Assembly: GCA_937924905.1 (NCBI GenBank)
Contig: CALDUK010000019.1
Coordinates: 1 to 64,000, forward strand
DNA length: 64,000 nt
Direction: 5' to 3'
Source of the DNA: an uncultured Paracoccaceae bacterium
GTDB lineage: Bacteria; Pseudomonadota; Alphaproteobacteria; Rhodobacterales; Rhodobacteraceae
Under the pieces are notes generated by a model. That model saw nothing but the letters and a program-made list of their open reading frames with translations, had not been told where the DNA came from and searched no databases. This document shows, piece by piece, positions 8,188 through 17,149 of this stretch (its first letter is position 1; each line of letters starts with the position of its first letter). The translations under genes and the position numbers were made by a program.

Positions 8188-9480
8188 TCAAAGCCCCAAC
8201 CGGTCGCGCAGCGCGTACCAGGTCATGGCAAGCGTGAGCAGAGGCGCGCGCGCGTGTTTGCCACCCGGAAAGGTCGGGATGGGCAGCGTTGACCATAGGT
8301 CGAAACGCCCGGCCTGACCGGTGACGGCTTCGGCCAGGATCTTACCCGCCAGCCCTGTCAGGGCGACGCCGTGGCCGGAAAACCCGCCGGCTGCCAGTGT
8401 GTTGGGCCCGATGCGGCGGAGCATGGGCAGACGGGTCATGGTGATGCCCAGCGTGCCGCCCCAGGTATAGTCGATGCCCACGTCTTTAAGTTGCGGGAAC
8501 AGTTTGAGCATGCGCTGGACCAGCGCGTCTTCGATGTTTTGCGGAAAGCCGAGACCATAGTTTTCACGCCCGCCAAAAAGCAGGCGCTTGTCGTCGGACA
8601 GGCGGAAGTAATTGACGACGAATTTGTCATCAGCCACCGCGATGTCTTTGCTGAGAACCTGTTCTGCGCGGTCGCCCAGAGGTTGGGTCGCTGCGATGAA
8701 GCTGTTGATCGGCAAGACGCGGGACGCAATCTGGGTGTTGAGGTCGGGCAAATATCCGTTGCCCGCGACTATGATATGGCCGGCATGGATGCGCCCTGAC
8801 CGGGTGGTGACACCGGTGGCGTCCAGGGCTGTGGCTTCGGTGCCTTCAAAAAGGCGCGCGCCTGCGGCTTCGGCGGCGCGGGCCAGCCCCAGTGCGTACC
8901 GCAGCGGGTGCAGATGGCCCGCGTCCCAGTCAAGAAGGCCGCCCTGATACACATCGCTGCGGCAGATCGCGCGGACCGCGTCGCGGTCGAGATATTCGGT
9001 GTCATAGTCATAGGTTTGGGCCAGAAAATCGCGGTAGCGGCGCAGATCGCCCGCGCCTTTTGCCGACCATTCGCCGTGGAGCACCCCCGGCTTATAGCCC
9101 GCGTCCGGGGCATGTGCCTGCGCAAGATCGCGGGTCAGCGCCTTGGCTTCCAGCGTCAGATCCCAAAGCTGTTGGGCCGGGCCGCTGCCCAGCCGGGCCT
9201 GAAGCCAGTCCTGATCTTTGTTCCAGCCGGTGCCAACCTGCCCGCCGTTGCGTCCCGATGCGCCAAAGCCTGCGCGGTGGGCGTCGATCACCACCACGTT
9301 CAGCCCGTTTTGCGCGGCATGCAAAGCGGTGGACAGACCTGTATAGCCCGCGCCGATGATCGCGACATCTGCGGTGATGTCACCATCCAGCGGCGGGCGG
9401 ACGGGCGGGATATCTGCCGTTGCCGCGTAGTAGCTGGGGGGGAACTGACCCGGCTTGTCGTTGCGGTAAAGCGGGTTCAT
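8188..9480 (-). CDS. puuB: FAD-dependent oxidoreductase, gamma-glutamylputrescine oxidase-like (PuuB)
   Basis: A 430-residue DAO-family flavoenzyme. The FAD site is VAIIGAGYTGLSTALHAAQN with the downstream GFGASGRNGGQVG loop, typical of PuuB and OrdL. The C-terminus holds GGTLGITMTRLPMLRR and AAGGFSGHGVALTGLAGK. In the Puu route it would oxidise the free amine of gamma-glutamylputrescine to an aldehyde with release of ammonia and H2O2. It sits 100 nt behind a glutamine-synthetase-like ligase and a glutamine amidotransferase, which supports this role. No aldehyde dehydrogenase is adjacent; the one at the right end of the window is far away. Confidence 0.8.
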   Translation of the reverse strand: MNPLYRNDKPGQFPPSYYAATADIPPVRPPLDGDITADVAIIGAGYTGLSTALHAAQNGLNVVVIDAHRAGFGASGRNGGQVGTGWNKDQDWLQARLGSGPAQQLWDLTLEAKALTRDLAQAHAPDAGYKPGVLHGEWSAKGAGDLRRYRDFLAQTYDYDTEYLDRDAVRAICRSDVYQGGLLDWDAGHLHPLRYALGLARAAEAAGARLFEGTEATALDATGVTTRSGRIHAGHIIVAGNGYLPDLNTQIASRVLPINSFIAATQPLGDRAEQVLSKDIAVADDKFVVNYFRLSDDKRLLFGGRENYGLGFPQNIEDALVQRMLKLFPQLKDVGIDYTWGGTLGITMTRLPMLRRIGPNTLAAGGFSGHGVALTGLAGKILAEAVTGQAGRFDLWSTLPIPTFPGGKHARAPLLTLAMTWYALRDRLGL

Positions 9481-9492
9481 GGGCGGGCTTTT

Positions 9493-9526
9493 GTGGCGCG
9501 GATCGAGGGGCTTGGCCCCGCGCCAC
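9493..9526. repeat. GC-rich hairpin between puuB- and puuA-like genes
   Basis: GTGGCGCGG (9493-9501) pairs with CCGCGCCAC (9518-9526), and an alternative inner stem GGGGC-ttg-GCCCC is possible. The following bases include GACATATTTGAG, faintly like the tail of the repeat at 8125. It may be a diverged copy or an intercistronic processing hairpin. Confidence 0.4.
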
Positions 9527-9580
9527 CTTGGACGGCGCGCCCGACATATTTGAGCCGCGAAGACAGTGAGACCCCGCGCA

Positions 9581-10939
9581 TCAGACGTTCAGCAGGAGGT
9601 GTTCGCGTTCCCAGGGCGAGATGACTTGCAGAAATTCGTCATATTCGGCGGCTTTTACACCTGCATAGACGGTGCAGAAGTCCTGGCCCAGAACCTGACG
9701 CAAGGGGGCGGCGGCGGCAAATTCATCGAGGGCGGCGTAGATGCCGCGCGGCAGGTCTTCTTCGGCGTCATAGGCATCGCCTTTGAATTCTTCGCGCGGG
9801 GTGATCTTTTCGACCATGCCCAGATAGCCGCAGGCCAGCGAGGCCGCGATGCCCAGATAGGGGTTGCAATCCATGCCCGCGATGCGGTTTTCGACGCGGC
9901 GCGCCTGAGGGTCCGAGATGGGCACACGAATGGCCGTTGTGCGGTTGTCGCGGCCCCATTCAAGATTGATCGGGGCGGCGTGATCTTTGACGAAGCGGCG
10001 GAAAGAATTGACGTAGGGCGCGAACATGATGGTCGCGGCCGGCATATAGGTCTGCAAGCCCCCGATGAAGTGCATGAATTGCGGCGTCTCGCCGTTGTCG
10101 GGGCCGGTGAAGATGTTCTGGCCGGTTTCGGCGGACAGGACCGAATGATGGATATGCATCGACGAGCCCGGTTCGCCTTCGATCGGTTTGGCCATGAAGG
10201 TGGCAAAACAGTCGTGGCGCAGCGCCGCTTCGCGGATCAGGCGTTTGAAATAGAAAATCTCGTCTGCCAGTTTGATCGGGTCGCCGTGGCGGAGGTTGAT
10301 TTCAAGCTGCCCTGCCCCGCCTTCCTGGGTGATGCCGTCGATTTCAAACCCCTGCGCTTCGGCAAAATCGTAGATGTCATCGATCACCGGGCCAAATTCA
10401 TCGACCGCCGAGACCGAATAGGCCTGACGCGCCGCCGCCGGACGGCCCGAGCGGCCGGTCATGGCTTTGATTTCCTGGCCCGGATCGGTGTTGCGGGCGA
10501 CCAGAAAAAACTCCATTTCCGGGGCGACAACAGGCTGCCAACCCCGGGCTTCGAAAAGACCGACAACGCGTTTCAGAACATTGCGGGGTGCATAGGGCAC
10601 GGGCTGGCCATCGCGCCCGTACGCGTCGTGGATCACCTGCAGCGTCCAGTCTGCCGTCCAAGGGGCGGCGCTGGCGGTTGAGACATCGGGGCGCATTTCC
10701 ATGTCAGGTTCGGTGAAGCCATCAATCGCGGCATCATCCGACCAGCCGCCGGTGATCGTTTGGTAAAAAATCGAGTTCGGCAGGTAGAATTGCGATTGGC
10801 GGGCGAATTTCGAGGCGGTCATGGCCTTGCCGCGCGCGATGCCCGACAGATCGGAGATGACGCATTCGACTTCGTCCAGACGCGCGCCGTTCAGATAGGC
10901 CCGGGCGGCGTCGGGAATGTTCGAGAGCCAGTCAGACAT
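9581..10939 (-). CDS. puuA: Glutamine synthetase family ligase, gamma-glutamylputrescine synthetase-like (PuuA)
   Basis: A 452-residue glutamine synthetase fold enzyme. The N-terminal beta-grasp has ECVISDLSGIARGKAM. The catalytic domain shows EMEFFLV, TQEGGAGQLEINLRHGDP, FMAKPIEGEPGSSMHIHHS and NRTTAIRVP, the metal, glutamate and ATP elements of the PuuA/GlnA3 branch. It likely joins glutamate to putrescine or another amine using ATP. The first 8 nt overlap the amidotransferase gene, so translation is probably coupled. The frame is open beyond 10939, but that part belongs to the neighbouring gene. Confidence 0.82.
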   Translation of the reverse strand: MSDWLSNIPDAARAYLNGARLDEVECVISDLSGIARGKAMTASKFARQSQFYLPNSIFYQTITGGWSDDAAIDGFTEPDMEMRPDVSTASAAPWTADWTLQVIHDAYGRDGQPVPYAPRNVLKRVVGLFEARGWQPVVAPEMEFFLVARNTDPGQEIKAMTGRSGRPAAARQAYSVSAVDEFGPVIDDIYDFAEAQGFEIDGITQEGGAGQLEINLRHGDPIKLADEIFYFKRLIREAALRHDCFATFMAKPIEGEPGSSMHIHHSVLSAETGQNIFTGPDNGETPQFMHFIGGLQTYMPAATIMFAPYVNSFRRFVKDHAAPINLEWGRDNRTTAIRVPISDPQARRVENRIAGMDCNPYLGIAASLACGYLGMVEKITPREEFKGDAYDAEEDLPRGIYAALDEFAAAAPLRQVLGQDFCTVYAGVKAAEYDEFLQVISPWEREHLLLNV

Positions 10940-11612
10940 GGACGGTTTCCTTGAAGAAATGCGCGATACGGGCGGCAAGTTTGTCGTTCGAAAGGGGTTT
11001 CGGCAAATTGGCCTGCACCGCGTCGGCCATGTCGGGGTCCAGCCCGGCGCGGCGGACATGCAGCAAAAGCTGCACCTCGGCGGCGTCAAATTCGGGATGC
11101 GGCTGAACGCTGAACGCGCGGCCTTTATAGGCGAGTGCGGCATGTTCGCAAAACGCGCTGGTGCCGATGGTGCGGGCGTCTGCAGGCGGTTTGGTCACCT
11201 GATCCTGATGCCAGGCGTTCAACGCCATTTCGTCGCCGTCCAGGCAGTAGGTTTGACGGCCCACGGACCAGCCGCCATCGAATTTTTCGACGTGACCACC
11301 AAGGGCTTTGGCCAGAACCTGATGCCCGAAACATATGCCGACCAGCGGCACATCGGCGCTGTAGGCGCGGCGCAGGAAGTCTTCGAGCGGCGGGATGAAC
11401 GGCAGGTCTTCGTAAGCGCCGTGTTTCGAGCCCGAGATCAGCCAGCCGTCCGCATCGTGGATGGACGCGGGATGGTCCATATCGACGACAGACCATGTGC
11501 GGAACTCAAAACCGTGACCGGCCAGCATGCGGGCGTAGAGATCGCCGTAGGTTTGCTTGGGAAAGCCGTCTGCGGTGGGGAAATGGCCGCATTGGAGAAT
11601 GCCGATTTTCAT
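10932..11612 (-). CDS. Class I glutamine amidotransferase (GMP-synthase-like)
   Basis: A 226-residue stand-alone class I amidotransferase. The nucleophile elbow GICFGHQ holds the catalytic Cys, and QPHPEF supplies the His-Glu pair. It resembles the GATase1 GMP-synthase-like proteins and is not the usual PuuD peptidase-C26 type. By position it heads the polyamine-type operon and may hydrolyse a gamma-glutamyl product, or supply glutamate and ammonia to the ligase. The 3' end overlaps the ligase start by 8 nt. Confidence 0.82.
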   Translation of the reverse strand: MKIGILQCGHFPTADGFPKQTYGDLYARMLAGHGFEFRTWSVVDMDHPASIHDADGWLISGSKHGAYEDLPFIPPLEDFLRRAYSADVPLVGICFGHQVLAKALGGHVEKFDGGWSVGRQTYCLDGDEMALNAWHQDQVTKPPADARTIGTSAFCEHAALAYKGRAFSVQPHPEFDAAEVQLLLHVRRAGLDPDMADAVQANLPKPLSNDKLAARIAHFFKETVHV

Positions 11613-11744
11613 TGGGTCACCGGTGTTTGCAGGCTTGTTCCTAGGGGATTTTCCGCCGTTCGGGAAGGTTTGGTTTGACCCTTGTGGGTGGTTTGATGCG
11701 CTGGCGCGGCACCGTCGCCGCCGCAGTTTGGGCGCAGGTTCGCA

Positions 11745-11924
11745 TCACGCAACGCGGGGCCCGATCAGATACCACGCCAGAAAAGCGAGACCGGGCAGGG
11801 TTAAAAGCACAATGCTCCACCCTGTTTTGGCCAGGATGGATGCGCCCGAAGGCCAGACCGAAAGCAGCGCCCACATATTGAGCGACAGCGCCAGAAGAAC
11901 GTAGAGGCCGAGGTAGTCCACCAT
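11745..11924 (-). CDS. Small two-helix membrane protein, PLDc_N-like
   Basis: A 59-residue protein with two predicted membrane helices (about residues 4-22 and 32-54). The spacing, with a Trp in the second helix and a closing LIGPR, resembles the PLDc_N domain found at the N-terminus of cardiolipin synthases, here alone. The ATG follows the stop of the TPR gene by a single base, so the two are cotranscribed. Function unknown. Confidence 0.65.
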   Translation of the reverse strand: MVDYLGLYVLLALSLNMWALLSVWPSGASILAKTGWSIVLLTLPGLAFLAWYLIGPRVA

Positions 11925-11925
11925 C

Positions 11926-12927
11926 TTAATGCGCGCGCGTCTCGTTTTGCAGACGCCAGGCCAGATTGTGCTGGGCCACCGCTTTTTTGTATTTGCCCTG
12001 ACCTTCGAACAGCGAGGCCCGCGCCAGTGCGACGCGTTTGCGTTCAAAGTTATGGCCTTGCGCCTGGGCCAGCTTGGCCGCTTTGGCCAGGTGGGTTTCC
12101 GCCGCCTCGAGGTCGTCGCGAGCCAGTTCCAGCTTGGCCAGATGGCGGTGCGTAAAGCAGCGCAAGCGCTTGTCGCCGCGCGCCTGTGCCATCGCCATGC
12201 CGGTTTGCAGGCTTTCGGTTGCCTCGTCGATGCGACCCATCTGAAAGCTGCAATGCCCCATCAACGTGTGAAGATACGGCAACAGCACGGTGTTGCCCTG
12301 AGACGCGACCAGATCAAAGGCGTTGTCGATGCGCGCCTGCGCGGCTTCGGCATCGCGGTCGTCCAGAAGCCATCCGGCGGTGCAATATTCGACCACCGGT
12401 TTTTCTTCGGCCGGGGCCAGTTCCTGAGCCCGGCCAAGGGTGATGCCGGCGCGGGCGCGTTCGCCGGCGTAGCGCTGAATGGTGGCTTTGGTCAGCAACA
12501 GTTCGGTCATGGCAGACGCGATGTCAGCGTCTTTGTGTTCGCGCATCAGCCAGAAGCCCCGGTCGATTGCGCAATTGGCAAGATCGACCCGGTTGCGGGC
12601 AAAATGGACGCTGCCAAGTAGCGCATAGAGCACCGCGCGGGGGCCGGGAAATTCGCTTTCGGTCAGATAGGTTTCGGCGCTGAGGCACAGCCCCATGGTT
12701 TCATCCAGATTGCCCAGCCAGCGGGCGTGCCAGGCCAGTGTCCGAAGCGCCAGACCTTGATGTATGCGGCTGCGTTCGCCTGCGCCGGTTTTGGCCGCGC
12801 GCCGCGCGGTTGTGGCGTTCTGCACGCTGGCGTCGCGGTCAATCCAGCGCCGCGTCCAGGCCAGACGGTTGAGAAGGGCAGGATCGCCGCCCGGCAGTTC
12901 TGATCTTATGCGTGTCGTCGAGGGCAT
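11926..12927 (-). CDS. Tetratricopeptide-repeat protein
   Basis: A 333-residue, helix-rich protein with repeated TPR signatures. Examples are ALRTLAWHARWLGNLDETMG, LHTLMGHCSFQMGRIDEATE and HRHLAKLELARDDLEAAETH. No signal peptide, membrane helix or catalytic domain is visible. The arrangement resembles the sensory part of TPR-GGDEF proteins that has lost its enzymatic half; that comparison is from memory and tentative. It is 1 nt from a small membrane protein, which may be its partner. Confidence 0.75.
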   Translation of the reverse strand: MPSTTRIRSELPGGDPALLNRLAWTRRWIDRDASVQNATTARRAAKTGAGERSRIHQGLALRTLAWHARWLGNLDETMGLCLSAETYLTESEFPGPRAVLYALLGSVHFARNRVDLANCAIDRGFWLMREHKDADIASAMTELLLTKATIQRYAGERARAGITLGRAQELAPAEEKPVVEYCTAGWLLDDRDAEAAQARIDNAFDLVASQGNTVLLPYLHTLMGHCSFQMGRIDEATESLQTGMAMAQARGDKRLRCFTHRHLAKLELARDDLEAAETHLAKAAKLAQAQGHNFERKRVALARASLFEGQGKYKKAVAQHNLAWRLQNETRAH

Positions 12928-13135
12928 GTTTCATCCAACGCTGACGAGAGTAAAATCGGTCTAATGCGTGGTATCTTAGCGAAATCAGGCGCGCATCCAA
13001 GCCTGCTGATATATTGCGGTCAAAGACGTGGCGCGCGCGCCCCAGATCGGCAGGGCGCGGCGGTGGTGCGTACTGTCGCGGGGTGCGGCAAATTCTGCCT
13101 TTTCGTTTCTGCGCCGTCGCGCTAGGCGTCCGGAC

Positions 13136-13813
13136 ATGGAGACGCAGACCGCTCGGAAATTGGCAGCCGAAGCGTTTGGCACCGGGCTTTTGGTGGCAAC
13201 CGTTGTCGGCTCGGGCATTATGGCCGAACGGCTGACCACGGATGTGGCGTTGCAGCTTTTGGCCAACACATTGCCGACCGGCGCCATTCTGGTGGTTCTG
13301 ATCACTGTTCTTGGGCCGCTGTCGGGCGCGCATTTCAACCCCGCTGTCACATTGGCGTTCCTGATCCGGCGCGACATCACGGGCGGATTGGCCGGTGCTT
13401 TTGTTCTGGCGCAATGTATGGGTGCGGTTTTGGGCACGTTTGGCGCGCATTTGATGTTTGAGGAAGCGCTTTTGCAGGCCTCGACCACAGTGCGCACCGG
13501 TCCTGCGCAGTGGTTCAGCGAAGTCGTTGCCACCTTTGGATTGGTGTTCATCATCCTTGCGGGGCTTCGAACGTCGCCCGGCGCTATTCCCTGGTTGGTT
13601 GGCTTGTATATCACCGCCGCTTATTGGTTCACCGCGTCAACGTCTTTTGCCAATCCGGCGGTGGCGCTTGGCCGGTCGTTTACCGATACTTTTTCGGGCA
13701 TTCAGCCTTTGGATTTGCCCGGGTTTGTTTTGGCACAGCTTGCAGGTGCGACACTTGCGGCGGTTTTCGCCGGGTGGCTTTATCGCGGTGTTGGCACTGT
13801 GCGCAAAACCTGA
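13136..13813 (+). CDS. Aquaporin family (MIP) channel
   Basis: A 225-residue six-helix channel of the major intrinsic protein family. The two pore loops are visible as HFNPAVTL near residue 65 and FANPAVALGRSF near 178. It resembles the alphaproteobacterial branch that includes the arsenite channel AqpS, but no ars genes are near, so water or small neutral solutes are as likely. The frame is open upstream; ATG at 13136 gives a normal MIP start. The 208-bp gap to the divergent TPR gene must hold both promoters. Confidence 0.85.
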   Translation: METQTARKLAAEAFGTGLLVATVVGSGIMAERLTTDVALQLLANTLPTGAILVVLITVLGPLSGAHFNPAVTLAFLIRRDITGGLAGAFVLAQCMGAVLGTFGAHLMFEEALLQASTTVRTGPAQWFSEVVATFGLVFIILAGLRTSPGAIPWLVGLYITAAYWFTASTSFANPAVALGRSFTDTFSGIQPLDLPGFVLAQLAGATLAAVFAGWLYRGVGTVRKT

Positions 13814-13825
13814 GTATGTGGCGCC

Positions 13826-14590
13826 ATGATTTATGCCATTGGCGATATACACGGTCACTATGACAAGCTGCGCGACGCCCATGCGTTGATCGAAGAGGAT
13901 CGCGCGTTGTATGGCGACGACGACACCCCGATTGTGCATATCGGGGATCTTTGTGATCGCGGGCCACAGACGCGTCAGGTCATCCAGTATCTGTTAGAGG
14001 GCGTGCAGGCGCGCAAGGAATGGGTGGTGCTGAAAGGCAACCACGATCAGATGTTCCTTGATTTTCTGGCCGGTGGCGACGGGGCGAGCCCGCGGCTTAA
14101 AAAGGGGGTCACCTGGCTGACGGGGTCGATGGGCGGGCGCGATACGCTGGCGTCTTACGGGGCGAAGAAGTCGATCCTTGGATCGGACGAAAAATTCCTC
14201 CGCCGTGCGCGGGCGGCTGTGCCGCAGGCGCATGTCGAGTTTCTGAACGCCCTGCCCGTCTGGTACAGGGCCGAAGGGATGATCTTTGTGCATGCAGGCA
14301 TTCGCCCCGGCTTTCCGCTGGATGCGCAGGACGAAGAAGATTTGCTGTGGATACGCGACGAGTTTCTTTGGCATCTGGATGCCCATGAAGCGCTGATTGT
14401 TCACGGGCATACCCCGGTCGATGAGCCGACGCATTACGGCAATCGGGTAAATGTCGACACCGGGGCCGGATGGGGCAGTGATTTGGTGCCTGTCGTGTTT
14501 GAACATGACCGCGTTTACAAATTGACGCCCGGCGGGCGGAGCGAATTATGGGTGCCGCGCCAGCGCCCGACGACCATTGTGCGACGCTGA
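13826..14590 (+). CDS. Metallophosphoesterase, bacterial serine/threonine phosphatase type
   Basis: A 254-residue PPP-family phosphatase related to bacteriophage lambda PPase and PrpA. Metal ligands occur in the standard order: GDIHG, GDLCDRG, GNHDQM, then HAGIRPG and HGHTPV. It probably removes phosphate from proteins or small molecules in the cytoplasm. It starts 12 nt after the aquaporin stop and may be cotranscribed with it. Confidence 0.88.
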   Translation: MIYAIGDIHGHYDKLRDAHALIEEDRALYGDDDTPIVHIGDLCDRGPQTRQVIQYLLEGVQARKEWVVLKGNHDQMFLDFLAGGDGASPRLKKGVTWLTGSMGGRDTLASYGAKKSILGSDEKFLRRARAAVPQAHVEFLNALPVWYRAEGMIFVHAGIRPGFPLDAQDEEDLLWIRDEFLWHLDAHEALIVHGHTPVDEPTHYGNRVNVDTGAGWGSDLVPVVFEHDRVYKLTPGGRSELWVPRQRPTTIVRR

Positions 14591-14660
14591 ACCTCACACG
14601 CCGTGCTTGACCGGCGGGTTTTCCCGAGTAGCTTCGCGCCCAACCTGAAAGGAGAACCGC

Positions 14661-14906
14661 ATGGCCCAACGTTTGCATCTTGTCTTTGGTGGCGAACTGG
14701 TCGACCCCGCGAAAAACGTGTTTCGCAATCTGGAGGATATCCATCTGGTCGGTGTCTTTCCCGATTATGAGAGCGCCTATAATGCATGGAAATCCGAAGC
14801 GCAGCGAACGGTCGATAACGCGCATATGCGATATTACATCGCGCATCTGCATCGCTTGCGCGACGAAGAGGCCGCTGCGTCGTCAACCGAGGAGCTGGGA
14901 AGCTGA
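14661..14906 (+). CDS. DUF4170 family protein
   Basis: An 81-residue protein of the DUF4170 family. It starts with FGGELVDPAKNVFRNLEDIH and contains GVFPDYESAYNAWKSEAQ. A GGAGA ribosome site precedes the ATG. In alphaproteobacteria it is found directly upstream of waaA and lpxK, as here, which implies a link to lipid A-Kdo synthesis. Its biochemical role is not known. Confidence 0.85.
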   Translation: MAQRLHLVFGGELVDPAKNVFRNLEDIHLVGVFPDYESAYNAWKSEAQRTVDNAHMRYYIAHLHRLRDEEAAASSTEELGS

Positions 14907-14926
14907 GTGACGACGGCCGTCCCCGG

Positions 14927-16168
14927 TTGCGGTCCCGTCTGGGGCTTGCAGCCGAACGGCTGATGGGTCTGGCGCGGGGACGCGCGCTGGGCAAAGTCGG
15001 TGCGGCCAAGCCCGAGCAATTGGGTCAGATCACCGCCCCACGCCCCGATGGGCGTTTGCTGTGGTATCTGTGCGAAACACCCGACGAAGCCGGGCCTGCG
15101 CCCGTTCTGGCCGCTGAACTGGCGGATCGGCTGGATGAGCCGGTGCATGTGCTGGTCACGCCGTTGGAAGAGGCCCCGCTGGCCCCGGCGATTGGCGCGG
15201 CGGTTGTGCATCAGCTTGCCCCTGGCGACACCGCCGGCACGGTGCAGCGGTTTCTGGATCACTGGCGCCCGGATTTTTGCGTAACGGTCGGGTTTCCGAA
15301 CCGCCCCCAGCTTTTGCGGGCAGCGGCGGCGGCGGATATTCCGCTGTTGCATGCTGTATCGTCACGCCCCCATGACGCCACGGCGCGTCGGTTGCCGGGA
15401 TATTTGTCGGCGTTTCACACCTGTATTGCCGGGTCTGCCGCTGAAGCCGATATGATGCGGGCGCAGTTCAAAAGCCGCAACATTCAGATCGAAGCTTTGG
15501 GGCCGATGACGGATACCGTGCATGCGCTGGGCTGCAACGAGGCCGAATGCGATGATCTGGCTCGTTTGCTGGGGGGCCGTCCGGTCTGGCTGGCTGCCGA
15601 AGTCAGCGGGATAGAGCCCGACATTATGGGCAATGCGCATCGCAAGGCGTTTCGGTCCGCGCACCGGTTGTTGCTGATTGTCGTGCCGCATGCCCAGGAA
15701 GACCCGGTGGCAATTGCCCGAAAGTTTGAGAAGGACGGCTGGCGGGTCGCCATGCGGTCGCGTCAGGAAGAACCTGACCCTGATATTCAGGTTTATATCG
15801 CGGACACCGAGGGCGAGCTGGGCTTGTGGTATCGCCTGTCGCCCGTCTGCTTTTTGGGTGGCAGTCTGGACCCGAGCGGCGTGCCGACAGATGCCTATGC
15901 GCCCGCGGCCCTGGGGTCAGCCGTGCTGCATGGTCAGAACCTGGGCGCAAGCCCGTCGCGCGTTGTCCGGTTGCGCAGCACGGGCGCCGCGCTGTTGGTG
16001 CGCAATGCCGAAGAATTGGGCGAGGCGGTGATATCGCTTTTGGCCCCGGACAAGGCCGCCGGTATGGCGCAATCGGGCTGGGCGACCACCACCGAAAGTG
16101 CGCATGTGGTGGAACGTCTGGCCGAGGTGATGGAAGCGATCATTGACGACCGCGACGGGTTGGTGTGA
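14927..16168 (+). CDS. waaA: 3-deoxy-D-manno-octulosonic acid transferase-like protein (WaaA/KdtA), divergent
   Basis: A 413-residue GT30-like glycosyltransferase expected to add Kdo to lipid A precursor at the inner membrane. Recognisable pieces are the first strand LLWYLCETPDEAG, whose final Glu aligns with the catalytic Glu of SVGE, WLAAEVSGIEPDI, and ADTEGELGLWYRLSPVCFLG. The usual donor-site motif GGHNPLEPA is replaced by VPTDAYAPAA, losing its Glu. The start is uncertain: TTG at 14927 is used, a CTG at 14903 would overlap the DUF4170 stop, and ATG at 14963 would shorten it. lpxK overlaps by 4 nt. Confidence 0.75.
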   Translation: MRSRLGLAAERLMGLARGRALGKVGAAKPEQLGQITAPRPDGRLLWYLCETPDEAGPAPVLAAELADRLDEPVHVLVTPLEEAPLAPAIGAAVVHQLAPGDTAGTVQRFLDHWRPDFCVTVGFPNRPQLLRAAAAADIPLLHAVSSRPHDATARRLPGYLSAFHTCIAGSAAEADMMRAQFKSRNIQIEALGPMTDTVHALGCNEAECDDLARLLGGRPVWLAAEVSGIEPDIMGNAHRKAFRSAHRLLLIVVPHAQEDPVAIARKFEKDGWRVAMRSRQEEPDPDIQVYIADTEGELGLWYRLSPVCFLGGSLDPSGVPTDAYAPAALGSAVLHGQNLGASPSRVVRLRSTGAALLVRNAEELGEAVISLLAPDKAAGMAQSGWATTTESAHVVERLAEVMEAIIDDRDGLV

Positions 16169-17148
16169 TGCGCCCGTTCCGGTTTTGGCAGAACCCGCCT
16201 GACGCGCCGGGCTGGCAGGCGCATCTGCTGGCGCCTTTGGGCGCTCTTTATGCCGCTGGCACCGCGCGGCGGTTGCGCCGCGGTGTGCCCTATCAGGTGG
16301 GTGTTCCGGTGATTTCGGTTGGCAATCTGAACGCCGGGGGCACCGGTAAAACGCCCACGGTGATTGCGATGGTTGATCTGTTGGCTGCGCGTCAGCCCCA
16401 TATTGTTCTGCGCGGCTATGGCGGCGCACTAACCGGCCCTTTGCGGGTGGATCTGGCCAAGCATTCCGCCACGGACGTCGGTGACGAAGCGCTTTTGCTG
16501 GCCGCCTTTGCGCCCACATGGGTCAGTCAGGACCGGGCCGCAGGGGCTGCTTTGGCGCGGGACGCCGGGGCCGGTGTCGTGCTTTTGGACGATGCGCATC
16601 AGAACCCCGGTGCGGCAAAGACCCTTGCGCTGGTTGTGGTCGATGCCGAACGCGGCTTTGGCAATGGCCGGGTGTTGCCTGCAGGCCCGCTGCGCGAGCC
16701 GGTGGCCACCGGGCTGGCGCGGGCGGATATGGTGGTTGCAATCGGCGATGCCGCTGCGCAGGCCAGATTTGACCGTATCTGGGCGTCAGCAGTTGATGTG
16801 CCAGTGGCGCGGGCGCGGCTGGAAATGCTGGATACCGGAATGGACTGGACGGGCCAAAAGGTGCTGGCGTTTGCCGGAATCGGACGGCCCGAGAAGTTTT
16901 TCCGCACCTTGCGCGACACCGGCGCGGATATTCTGCGCGCCGAAGCCCTGGATGATCATCAGCCGCTGACCGATGCTTTGATGAAGCGTCTGGAGATCGA
17001 GGCACAGGCTTTGGGTGCGCAACTGGTGACCACGGAAAAAGACGCTGTGCGCCTGCCGCCCGCCTTCCGGTCCAGGGTTCTGGCCCTGCCGGTGCGATTG
17101 CGATTTCAGGACATGGGCGGGCTGGATGCCCGCCTTGCCGGTTTGTGA
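16165..17148 (+). CDS. lpxK: Tetraacyldisaccharide 4'-kinase LpxK
   Basis: A 327-residue membrane-associated kinase that phosphorylates the 4' position of the lipid A disaccharide precursor. The P-loop region is SVGNLNAGGTGKTPTVIAM at about residue 53, followed by the LxK-type RGYGG and the DEALLLA motif. The ATG overlaps the waaA stop by 4 nt, so waaA and lpxK are coupled. Length is normal for the family. Confidence 0.93.
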   Translation: MMRPFRFWQNPPDAPGWQAHLLAPLGALYAAGTARRLRRGVPYQVGVPVISVGNLNAGGTGKTPTVIAMVDLLAARQPHIVLRGYGGALTGPLRVDLAKHSATDVGDEALLLAAFAPTWVSQDRAAGAALARDAGAGVVLLDDAHQNPGAAKTLALVVVDAERGFGNGRVLPAGPLREPVATGLARADMVVAIGDAAAQARFDRIWASAVDVPVARARLEMLDTGMDWTGQKVLAFAGIGRPEKFFRTLRDTGADILRAEALDDHQPLTDALMKRLEIEAQALGAQLVTTEKDAVRLPPAFRSRVLALPVRLRFQDMGGLDARLAGL

Positions 17149-17149
17149 C

